A stretch of DNA of 33,049 nucleotides, taken from Gammaproteobacteria bacterium (GTDB lineage Bacteria > Pseudomonadota > Gammaproteobacteria > Arenicellales > CAJQKF01). Below are positions 1 to 7,315 of this stretch, piece by piece. The translations under genes and the position numbers were made by a program. The notes under the pieces are model-generated. The model was not told the origin of the DNA, did no database searches, and was given only the letters and a program-made list of their open reading frames with translations. Within the stretch, counting starts at the first letter, position 1, and each line of letters begins with the position of its first letter. The stretch spans positions 1 through 33,049 of the forward strand of contig JAUIEZ010000047.1 in the NCBI GenBank assembly GCA_030429665.1. The letters are read 5' to 3'.

Positions 1-366
1 GCTGCGCTGGTCCACCCAGCCTTGGTAGCGCACCTGCACGTTGGAGTCGCCCAAGGTAGCGATGAAGGCGCGCGGCGGCGGCTGATCCATCACCCCCTCG
101 ATTTGCGCCAGCACATCTACGCCGATCTGCTGCGCGCAAAGCAGGTCCTCGTTGACTCCGATGCCGACGTCGAAATCAAAGCGCCGCGACGGGTTGCGGG
201 TGTAGTTGAGGGTGACGCTGCGGAAAACCAGCGCGTTGGGCAGGCGCAGATGGTTGCCGTCGGGGGTCATCAGAATCGTGGCCCTGCTGGTCAGCGCGAT
301 AACCGTGCCCTCGTTGCCGTCGATGACCACGTGGTCGCGGGCGGCGAAGGGCTGGCGCCACCGCAA
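1..366 (-). pseudogene. MscS-family mechanosensitive channel fragment (5'-truncated, also cut by window edge)
   Basis: The minus-strand frame reads as the soluble beta domain of a small-conductance mechanosensitive channel: RQPFAARDHVVIDGNEGTV, then TILMTPDGNHLRLPNALVF and NYTRNPSRRFDFDVGIGV. These match the family pattern of a channel-lining helix end, the EGTV beta strand and the P-N-x-x-(V/L) segment. The frame continues off the left edge, so the C-terminus is not visible. Upstream there is no ATG and no hydrophobic helix: the frame runs back only to the TGA of the neighbouring 65-residue gene (436-438), and neither alternative frame encodes transmembrane segments. The pore helix TM3 therefore seems to be missing. 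The only in-frame start candidate near the homologous part is TTG at 366. Most likely a decayed remnant; a soluble beta-domain protein is less likely. Confidence 0.6.
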
Positions 367-435
367 CCGGGTCGGCCGGTGCCGTTCACGGGCGACGGCA
401 CGGCCGGCGGGGCGCCGGCCATGCGGGCGTGTCGT

Positions 436-633
436 TCAGACGTTGTAGGCGACCATGACGACGCCGAGGCGCTGCTCGGCCTGGCGCAATTTTTCCAGGT
501 CGGCCTGGCTGAGGTCGGCGAGGGACGGTACGGGATCGAGCGCGACCAGCACGGTGTCCATCTCCTTTTCCAGGTTCCTGATCTCTTCGAGGGTCGTGTC
601 GTCCAGCTTGGCCGGTGCCATGGGTTGGGTCAT
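436..633 (-). CDS. small acidic protein of unknown function (65 aa)
   Basis: A 65-residue protein starting MTQPMAPAKLDD. I chose the ATG at 633 over the upstream ATG at 660 because GGAGG sits 6 bases before it. The protein is acidic and Leu/Glu-rich, predicted to be mostly helical (LEEIRNLEKEMDTVLVALD, then LSQADLEKLRQAEQRLGVVM), with no signal peptide or membrane segment. The ending pattern, roughly L-x-x-A-E-x-x-L-G-V-x-x-x-A-Y, resembles short uncharacterised bacterial proteins I cannot name. It is transcribed away from the dehydrogenase gene at 899 and directly abuts the truncated mechanosensitive-channel fragment, which lies downstream in the same frame after its stop. Function unknown. 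Confidence 0.6.
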   Translation of the reverse strand: MTQPMAPAKLDDTTLEEIRNLEKEMDTVLVALDPVPSLADLSQADLEKLRQAEQRLGVVMVAYNV

Positions 634-898
634 GCTCAGCCTCCGGTTTGAGGGTGACATTCGCGGTTCAGGGTAGCGCGGCGTGCCACGCTTTTCAACG
701 AACCGCGATGCGACATGCCGGCCGGGACGACGTCCCGGGCGCGCTTTACCTCGATCGGCCCGTCAACCGCCGTGTGTCGCGCGTTGGGATGCAATCGCCG
801 CCCAGGGCGGACGATGGCGGCCGGAATCCCGATACAATCGCCTCGAGCGGATCGAACCGCGCCGGGTCGAGAGTCACACGAAGAGGAGATTTTTCCCG

Positions 899-3325
899 AT
901 GCAAAGCCAGGCACGCGTTGTCATTATCGGGGGCGGCATGATGGGCACCGCCTTGCTCTACCATCTCGCCGAGGAAGGCTTCACCGACAGCTTGCTGATC
1001 GAAAAGGGCGACCTGACCTCCGGCTCCACCTGGCACGCGGCCGGCCAGTGCCCGAGTTTCATCGCCGACTACAACATGGCGAAGATCCACGACTACGGCA
1101 ACCGCCTGTATCCGCGACTGGAGTCGATCACCGGCCAGTACGTCAGCTGGCACGGCTGCGGCGGCATCCGCTTCGCCACCAAGCCCGCCGAGGTCGAGTG
1201 GTTCCATCGCGTCGCGGCCGTGGGCAAGCTGATCGGCTTTCAGTGCGAGATCATCGACCCGGCCAAGATTCGCCAGATCAATCCGTTCGTGAACACCGAC
1301 GGTGTGCTGGCTGGCGCCTGGACCACCGGCGACGGTCACGTGGACCCGGCGGGATGTTGCAACGCCCTCGCGCGGGGCGCGCGTAACATGGGCGCGACCA
1401 TCGTCACCGGCAACCGGGTGCTCGACCTGGCGCAGCGCCCGTCGGGCGAATGGGAAGTGGTCACCGAACAGGGCACGGTGCTGTGCGAGATGGTTGTCAA
1501 CGCGGCCGGTTGCTACGCACGGCAGATCAGCCAGATGGCCGGTACCGACATCCCGATCACCAACATGATGCACACGTATCTCGTTACCGACACGGTGCCG
1601 GAGTTTCTCTCCCGCGACGAAGAAATGCCGGTGATGCGCGACCCCTATCCGTCCGCCTACTACCGCCAGGAACAGAAATCGGGACTGATCGGCATCTACG
1701 AAACCGCCAACTCCCTGGAATGTTGGACCCATCGCGGTGGCTGGCCGGAATGGGATTCCGAAAACGAACTGTTCGACGCGCCGTTCGACAACATCGCGCC
1801 CTACGTGGAGCGGGTCATGGAGCGCATGCCGATCTGGCGCGAACTCGGCATCAAGCGGGTGGTGTGCGGCGCCATTCCGCACACGCCGGACAGTAATCCG
1901 CTGCTCGGCCCGGCCGCGGGCCTGCGGAATTTCTGGCACTGCAACGGCGCCTCCATCGGCATCGCCGCGGGCGCCGGATGCGGCAAGTACCTGGCCCAGT
2001 GGATGGTCCATGGCGACAGCGAAATCAACATGGCGGGGCTCGATCCGCGCCGATTCGGCGACTACGCGCCGGGTCCTTACACCAAGGCGAAGTCTCACGA
2101 GGACTATGAGCACATGTATGCGCTGCACTTGCCCGGCGAGGAGCGCCCGGCGTCGCGCGGCGCTCGCGTGACGCCGTTGTTCGAGACCCTGCGCAACGCC
2201 GGCGGCGTGCATACCGAGGCCAACGGCTGGGAACGACCCAAGTGGTTTTCGCCCGACGGGCGCGAGGAAGAGCCGGGTTTCCGTCACAACAATGTCTTCG
2301 AGGTGGTGGCCGAGGAATGTCGCGCCGTGCGCGAGCGCGTCGGCGTACTCGACCTGTCGAGCTTCGCCAAGTTCGAGGTCACCGGCCCGGGCGCCCTCGA
2401 CTTTCTCGATCGACTCTGCGCCAACCGCATGGCGCGCCGCGACGGCGGCATCGTGCTCGCCCACTACCTTTCGGCCAATGGGCGAATCCAGGGAGAATCC
2501 ACCATCACCCGCCTCGACGACGAACGCTTCTACGTCCTATCGGGCGCAGGCGCCGAGGACCGCGACTTCGATATCCTGCGCCACGCGGCCGTCGGTCGCG
2601 ACGGCGTCTCGGTCGTCAACGTGACCGACGACATCGGCGTGCTGGTCGTCGCCGGCCCGCGCTCGCGCGACGTTCTCACCGGTCTGACCGATACGTCATT
2701 GCACAACGATGCGTTCCCCTGGCTCACCGGGCGCGAGATCGAAGTGGCCGGCATCGGGCTCCGCGCCCTGCGCGTCAACTATGTCGGCGAGCTTGGCTGG
2801 GAGCTGCACTGCCCCATGGCAAGGCTTGCCGACCTGTACCACGCGGTGTGGGATGCCGGTAGCGGCCACGGCATGGCCAACTTCGGCGTGTACGCGGTGA
2901 ACTCGCTGCGCATGGAAAAGGCCTACAAGGGTTGGGGCGCGGAACTGACCAACGAGATCACCCTGGTGGAAGCCGACATGATGCGCTTCTTCGCCCGGGA
3001 CAAGGAAACGTTCACCGGTCGCGACGCGACGCTTTCCGTCGAGGCGAAAGGTGCCGCCACAAGATGCGTGTACTTCGAGGTCGAACCCGGCGACTGCGAC
3101 GTGGTCGGCGGCGAGCCGGTATTCAGCGACGCGCGACCGGTCGGCGTCACCACCTCGGGTGCGTTCGGTCACTATACCGGGCGCAGTCTCGGGTTCGCCT
3201 ACGTGGAAAGCGAGTATGCCGCGCCCGGCGCGAAGCTCTCTGTCGAACTGCTCGGCGCGCTGCGCAAGGCCACGGTGCTGGGAGACGCAGTCTTCGACCC
3301 CGGCAATGCGCGGCCGCGCGCCTGA
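899..3325 (+). CDS. FAD-dependent dimethylglycine/sarcosine dehydrogenase-type enzyme with GcvT domain
   Basis: An 808-residue oxidoreductase of the dimethylglycine dehydrogenase family. These enzymes oxidatively demethylate N-methylated glycines and pass the one-carbon unit to tetrahydrofolate. The N-terminus carries the FAD-binding VVIIGGGMMGTALLYHL motif (about residues 7-23) and SGSTWHAAGQ, whose His46 corresponds to the covalent-flavin histidine of the family. Roughly residues 1-370 form the DAO-type FAD domain, 370-430 a connecting domain, and 430-805 the aminomethyltransferase (GcvT-like) domain with NYVGELGWELH. The ATG at 899 is preceded by AAGAGGAG (881-888); the open frame extends further upstream but lacks a better start. 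The gene stands alone. The exact substrate (dimethylglycine, sarcosine or another N-methyl amine) cannot be read from the sequence. Confidence 0.88.
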   Translation: MQSQARVVIIGGGMMGTALLYHLAEEGFTDSLLIEKGDLTSGSTWHAAGQCPSFIADYNMAKIHDYGNRLYPRLESITGQYVSWHGCGGIRFATKPAEVEWFHRVAAVGKLIGFQCEIIDPAKIRQINPFVNTDGVLAGAWTTGDGHVDPAGCCNALARGARNMGATIVTGNRVLDLAQRPSGEWEVVTEQGTVLCEMVVNAAGCYARQISQMAGTDIPITNMMHTYLVTDTVPEFLSRDEEMPVMRDPYPSAYYRQEQKSGLIGIYETANSLECWTHRGGWPEWDSENELFDAPFDNIAPYVERVMERMPIWRELGIKRVVCGAIPHTPDSNPLLGPAAGLRNFWHCNGASIGIAAGAGCGKYLAQWMVHGDSEINMAGLDPRRFGDYAPGPYTKAKSHEDYEHMYALHLPGEERPASRGARVTPLFETLRNAGGVHTEANGWERPKWFSPDGREEEPGFRHNNVFEVVAEECRAVRERVGVLDLSSFAKFEVTGPGALDFLDRLCANRMARRDGGIVLAHYLSANGRIQGESTITRLDDERFYVLSGAGAEDRDFDILRHAAVGRDGVSVVNVTDDIGVLVVAGPRSRDVLTGLTDTSLHNDAFPWLTGREIEVAGIGLRALRVNYVGELGWELHCPMARLADLYHAVWDAGSGHGMANFGVYAVNSLRMEKAYKGWGAELTNEITLVEADMMRFFARDKETFTGRDATLSVEAKGAATRCVYFEVEPGDCDVVGGEPVFSDARPVGVTTSGAFGHYTGRSLGFAYVESEYAAPGAKLSVELLGALRKATVLGDAVFDPGNARPRA

Positions 3326-3383
3326 CCCGGGCGGTAAATTTTTACGTTTAATTTCCGGTCGACATTCGGTAGATTTTTTCCGA

Positions 3384-3407
3384 CGAACGGTATGCATATA
3401 CCGTTCG
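3384..3407. promoter_or_regulatory. perfect palindrome upstream of the secreted-protein/lasso operon
   Basis: Two perfect 10-base arms (CGAACGGTAT and ATACCGTTCG) around GCAT, inside the AT-rich stretch 3335-3400 that is the most promoter-like part of this gap. The half-site CGAACGG recurs at 3471-3477. This looks like an operator for a dimeric regulator. It has no T-run, so it is not a standard terminator. The cognate regulator is unknown. Confidence 0.55.
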
Positions 3408-3408
3408 C

Positions 3409-3623
3409 CGGCGATCCCGGCGCGCCGCGCCGGGTGGCCCGTATTAACGAGTCGGCCCTGTTCGGGCTGCCGAACGGATAGCCGTGAGCGGTCGGCTACC
3501 CCGTCCCGCGATTGCGCGGCGCGATGTTGTCGGTCGCCTTCGGGAAGTGCGAACAGCAGCGTCTGACAAGGACGTGGAAACCTAAACCAGGGAAGTCCGG
3601 GCAAACCCGGACAAGGTGCTGAA
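3409..3623 (+). promoter_or_regulatory. hairpin-rich 5' leader before the secreted-protein gene
   Basis: The untranslated stretch contains a series of perfect short inverted repeats: 3416-3434 (CCCGGCGCG/CGCGCCGGG), 3455-3467 (GCCC/GGGC), 3479-3498 (TAGCCG/CGGCTA), 3506-3519 (CCGCG/CGCGG) and 3595-3612 (GTCCGGG-CAAA-CCCGGAC). The last ends one base before the AAGGTG ribosome-binding site of the gene at 3624. High G+C makes chance hairpins common, but five in 200 bases with the last flush against the ribosome-binding site suggests a structured, possibly translation-controlling leader. I do not recognise a known riboswitch class. Confidence 0.4.
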
Positions 3624-5345
3624 TTGAAAATGTTAGCGAATCGCTCGGCGATCGCGGGCATCGTTTTGTCTACCACGATTGCCCTTATTGCCGATCAGGC
3701 GGCCGCCCAGTCCGCCGCCTGCCTGCCCACCTGCGACCCCGCCGATGCCAAGCTTTTCAACCTGTCCGGTACCGGGCTGGAAAAGCTGTCCAGTGACCGT
3801 CTCGAGTTGAGCATCATCGTCAATCCCGGCGTGGATGCGTTCACTTTCGGCATCTTCGACGGCGATACCGGCGGCTTCTGGGACGACGGCAGCCTGCCGA
3901 TGGAATACACGCTCTTCGAGGATCCGTACTTCGACGGATCCGGAATGGCGGAAGTATCGACTTACTCGGGCGCGGACATGGCCGACAATGCCTGGACCGA
4001 AATCGACGTCGGCGTGGCCGATTCAGCCCGCGATCCCGGAGGAAGCGGCTACGCTTTCTACCGCCTCGTAGTCGCCAATCCGGATCCGCTCGCGGCCGGC
4101 GTATCGAACTCGTTCAAGGTGCGCACGAGCGACGTGTCGCGGGCGTGGTTGATCGTGCAACCACAGCCCTTCGCCGTGGAACCGGTATTCAGTTCCGTGG
4201 AACTGTTGACCATCTTTCCCGACTTCCCGGACCTGTCGACGAGGACCTACGACGGTTCAATGACGTTCTTTCTCGATGTTCCCGAAACCGTATCGGTCGA
4301 TCCGTTGACCGATGCCGAGGGAACCTTTTTCGCCGTTTGGGACAGCGACCTGGACCACGGGGCCATCGATTGCTCGCTCGCCTACGACAGCAACGACGCC
4401 AACACCCCGGATGATATTCTGCCGCCCTGGGCGACGAGCGACTCGGTGAGGTACGAGGGGGTCGCGACGTCCACCGTGCCTTGCACGGCGGGCACCAACG
4501 GTCCCAACGGCGAGACGTTCACGAGCGGCGACCCACCGGACGACGTCTCGGTGGGCGCTATCGAGAATTCACCGTCGGTCGTCTACAGCGTACACGCCCC
4601 CGACGGCCAGGTGTTCCTCAACGACAATCCGTCCGGCAACCTGGAATGGGAGCAGTTCCGGATCGGCGCGGGCACGGAGCCGGTTCCGACGGTAGCCGAT
4701 GCCAATGGCGTCGGCGGCCTGGCGCTCGGCACGTGGAGGCTCGTCGTCGAAGGACTCGACCTGTCCAATCACTCGTCGTTTCGATTCCTGAACGACTATC
4801 TGTGCGTCACGGAACAAGGAACCGCCTGCCCCGCTGCGCCGGTGATCGAAGAGCCCCCCGCGCCGGACGATTGCGGCTGTGAAGGAAAAGTAGCCGGACT
4901 CGAGCTGATATACACCGGCGATGACGAGTTCGCCGATGTGTACGTCACCGCAAAACACGACCGAAAGCTGATTCATTCGGAGATGCTCTCGCCCGGTGAA
5001 GTCATCGCCTTCGACGGCGAAGGCAAGCACATCGATAACAAGGAGACGCTGGGCACCGAAATCAACCTGTATGTCAATGGCGTGATCAACGCCCGCATTC
5101 ATACCAGCTGCTCGCTGCCCATCGGCACGGGTATGCAATTCGGCGATTTTCTCGTGTCCGCGGGACACAGCCGGAACGGCGGGGAACTGTGCGCGTTGCC
5201 CGGCGAAACACAAGATACCAAACTGGATAAGAAAAAGGGCAAGAAACACGGATCGAGCGACAAGTCTCGACACGCGCCGCTATCGTGCAAGCCGGGTCAA
5301 TCCAGGGCGCATATGCGTTCGCACGGGAATCGGTCCCGGCACTGA
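3624..5345 (+). CDS. secreted protein with C-terminal Cys-containing beta module, unknown function
   Basis: A 573-residue exported protein. Residues 1-28 form a signal peptide (basic start, hydrophobic core IAGIVLSTTIALIA, cleavage near QAAA). The middle is acidic and beta-rich without a domain I recognise. Residues 417-523 form a compact module with CGCEGKV, GTEINLYVNG, HTSCSLPIGTGM and GDFLVSAGHSRNGGELC, a pattern seen in uncharacterised secreted bacterial proteins (a DUF-type module). The last 50 residues are strongly basic (DKKKGKKHG and a His/Arg/Ser-rich end). The start is either TTG at 3624, close to AAGGTG, or ATG at 3630 two codons later. It lies only 38 bases before the lasso precursor, on the same strand, so the two are probably co-transcribed. 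Its role beside the lasso genes is unknown. Confidence 0.75.
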   Translation: MKMLANRSAIAGIVLSTTIALIADQAAAQSAACLPTCDPADAKLFNLSGTGLEKLSSDRLELSIIVNPGVDAFTFGIFDGDTGGFWDDGSLPMEYTLFEDPYFDGSGMAEVSTYSGADMADNAWTEIDVGVADSARDPGGSGYAFYRLVVANPDPLAAGVSNSFKVRTSDVSRAWLIVQPQPFAVEPVFSSVELLTIFPDFPDLSTRTYDGSMTFFLDVPETVSVDPLTDAEGTFFAVWDSDLDHGAIDCSLAYDSNDANTPDDILPPWATSDSVRYEGVATSTVPCTAGTNGPNGETFTSGDPPDDVSVGAIENSPSVVYSVHAPDGQVFLNDNPSGNLEWEQFRIGAGTEPVPTVADANGVGGLALGTWRLVVEGLDLSNHSSFRFLNDYLCVTEQGTACPAAPVIEEPPAPDDCGCEGKVAGLELIYTGDDEFADVYVTAKHDRKLIHSEMLSPGEVIAFDGEGKHIDNKETLGTEINLYVNGVINARIHTSCSLPIGTGMQFGDFLVSAGHSRNGGELCALPGETQDTKLDKKKGKKHGSSDKSRHAPLSCKPGQSRAHMRSHGNRSRH

Positions 5346-5383
5346 TTAGCCCGAATCGGATCAAGGACACAAGGAGAGTCGCG

Positions 5384-5578
5384 ATGTCGAGAGACTTTCG
5401 CAGCACCAAGTCAGATCGCGCCGACCGCAATCCCGCGGCGGCGCCCCGGCGACAATATCGCAAGCCCGCCTTGACCCGCCATGGAACGATCGTCGAACTT
5501 ACGCTCGGCGCTCCAGAAGGCGAGGTCGAGGCCGGCGGCATGATTCCCAACATTTTCGCCTCCACCGGCACCGGCTGA
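5384..5578 (+). CDS. lasso peptide precursor (A gene)
   Basis: A 64-residue precursor, ATG at 5384 with AAGGAGAG five bases upstream. The leader (1-41) carries the lasso recognition pattern Y-x-x-P-x-L-x-x-x-G-x-x-x-x-L-T-x: Tyr25, Pro28, Leu30, Gly34 and Thr40. If the core starts at Gly42, these fall at -17, -14, -12, -8 and -2, exactly the canonical spacing, with Thr at -2 for cleavage and cyclisation. The 23-residue core begins GAPEGEVE, so Gly1 can form an isopeptide bond with Glu8 to give an eight-residue ring. A 15-residue tail follows, with Met12, Ile13 and Phe17 as possible steric plugs, ending in STGTG. It is followed 11 bases later by the cyclase gene. Product and activity are inferred, but the motif match is strong. 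Confidence 0.85.
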   Translation: MSRDFRSTKSDRADRNPAAAPRRQYRKPALTRHGTIVELTLGAPEGEVEAGGMIPNIFASTGTG

Positions 5579-5589
5579 CGCCGGTACCA

Positions 5590-7305
5590 ATGGCAGTTGG
5601 CGGCGTAATCACCGGCTACCCGGCGCAACTCCACTGGACGTGGTCGGCACGCTCGGCGCATTCCGGTCCGAGTGGATCGCGCGTCGATTGCCTGGCGTTC
5701 TACGGCTTCGTCGCCAACCGCGCCACGGTGGCGAAACGAATCGCGCATCCCGCCTGCCACGACGAAGGCGAGCTGCTCGCAAGGGCGTACGAACGCCTCG
5801 GACAGGAGGCCTGGTCCGTGGTGGAGGGGCAATTCGCGGCGCTGTTGCGCGACCATGCGCACGACGCCGTGGTGGCCGTAACCGACCCGGCGGGAAGTGT
5901 CGGCATTCACTATCGCGCGCGCCGCGGTGGACTGACTTTCTCCTTCGCGCTCGAGTCGCTGCTCGAGCCGCGCGACCGCGATCCGGACCGCATCAATCTC
6001 AACGCCGTGGCGCTTCTGCTCTGCGGCCTGGGTCCGCTGCCTGAAGAGACCTATTACCGCGATATCAAGCGGATCGCGCCGGCGACCTGCACCGTCTTTC
6101 GACGCGGCGGTACGCAAAGCCACCGCTACTGGCGGCCCGCCTTCGCACGCGGCCCGTTACCGCCCGCGCGCGCGGAGACGGCGGCCCGCCTGGCGTCGTT
6201 GCTGGTCGACGTTTGCGAAGGTTACGCCGACGGCGTTTCGCCCGCCGTACTGCTCAGTGGCGGGCTGGATTCGACCATCGTCACCTGGGCCCTGCTACGA
6301 GCCCGCGGAAGAACGCCGACCGCACTCAGTTCTCTTCCCGAGGACGACGGCGAAAACGCCGAGGAGATCAGTTGCGCCCGCGCGACGGCACGACACCTCG
6401 GTATCGAGCAACATACCGTGTCCTACTCCGTCGCCTCGTTGTTCGATCCCGACAGGGGGTTGTGTTTCGGCGCGGGCTACCCGGTATACAGCCATCACCA
6501 ACTGGCCGAACGCTACCGCGAGCTGACCCGCGCGCAGGGTATCGACACCGTGCTCACCGGGGATGGCGGCGATCATCTGACCTGCTCCTCCCTATACACG
6601 CTGGCAGACCAACTGGTCGTCGGCCGTTGGATCGCAGGTTACCGCGGCGCGCGCATGCTGGCCCGTTCGCGAGGACAACACGTGTCGGCGATACTGCGCG
6701 ACGCCGTCAAGCTGATACTGCGCGCCGGCCTGCCCGGCGTATCCCCCTTGGCGCATTTCCCGGTACCTTTCGCGTCTCCGCGCCTCTCCACGCTGGCGAA
6801 CGAGATTCGGGAGGCGCATCCATGGCTGCCTTCGAAGCGCAGCCTGCCGGGAAGTTGGCTGTATCGGGCCCGTCTTTGCAATCCGAATATCGATTTCCTG
6901 CTTCAAGCACGCGTGGGAATGTCGATCGCGAGCGGCGTTGCCTATCGCCACCCCCTCCTCGACCGTCGAATCTACGATTTTTTCGCCCGCTTGCCGATCG
7001 AACAGATAGCGCTCGGCGAGCAGCACAAACGGATCTTTCGCAAGATGCTGCTAGGTCGTGTGCCCGAAGCGGTCGTCGAACGTCCCAAGGCGCTGGCGGG
7101 CAACTTGTTTGAACGGGCCCTGCGCATGCGTGTCGAGCGACTTCGCGACCTGACGCGGAATACCCGAATGGCACAGGCAGGCTGGATCGACGAGATCGTC
7201 TACCGTCGTCAGGTGGACGAATGGCTGGCCCATCGGAGCGCGCCAAAGCCGCCGAGGTTGCTCGGCATGCTGGCGCTGGAAGACTGGCTGCGCCGCTATT
7301 TCTAG
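5590..7305 (+). CDS. lasso peptide cyclase (asparagine synthetase-like C protein)
   Basis: A 571-residue asparagine-synthetase-family protein. Lasso C proteins adenylate the acceptor Asp/Glu side chain of the core and drive isopeptide closure. The ATP-pyrophosphatase loop SGGLDST lies at residues 223-229 and TGDGGD further on. The N-terminal half has a degenerate glutaminase fold that starts MAVGG and lacks the catalytic Cys2 of true asparagine synthetases, as in lasso cyclases. Position directly after the precursor supports the assignment over asparagine synthesis. The ribosome-binding site is weak, so translational coupling from the precursor is likely. I considered an exosortase-type amidotransferase, but no exosortase genes are nearby and the precursor motif argues for lasso. 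Confidence 0.85.
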   Translation: MAVGGVITGYPAQLHWTWSARSAHSGPSGSRVDCLAFYGFVANRATVAKRIAHPACHDEGELLARAYERLGQEAWSVVEGQFAALLRDHAHDAVVAVTDPAGSVGIHYRARRGGLTFSFALESLLEPRDRDPDRINLNAVALLLCGLGPLPEETYYRDIKRIAPATCTVFRRGGTQSHRYWRPAFARGPLPPARAETAARLASLLVDVCEGYADGVSPAVLLSGGLDSTIVTWALLRARGRTPTALSSLPEDDGENAEEISCARATARHLGIEQHTVSYSVASLFDPDRGLCFGAGYPVYSHHQLAERYRELTRAQGIDTVLTGDGGDHLTCSSLYTLADQLVVGRWIAGYRGARMLARSRGQHVSAILRDAVKLILRAGLPGVSPLAHFPVPFASPRLSTLANEIREAHPWLPSKRSLPGSWLYRARLCNPNIDFLLQARVGMSIASGVAYRHPLLDRRIYDFFARLPIEQIALGEQHKRIFRKMLLGRVPEAVVERPKALAGNLFERALRMRVERLRDLTRNTRMAQAGWIDEIVYRRQVDEWLAHRSAPKPPRLLGMLALEDWLRRYF

Positions 7306-7315
7306 AAGCGCGAAC

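Noticed and set aside
746..2464. Long minus-strand open frame opposite the dehydrogenase gene
   Set aside because: Shadow of the plus-strand gene in high-GC DNA; no homology or ribosome-binding site.
3570..3623. Possible c-di-GMP-I (GEMM) riboswitch, because CCTAAACC and GGGCAAACC both occur
   Set aside because: The two motifs appear in the wrong order, and the conserved GGGACGCAAAGCC core and second helix are missing.
5590..7305. True asparagine synthetase (asnB)
   Set aside because: No Cys2 glutaminase nucleophile, and the gene follows a lasso precursor directly.
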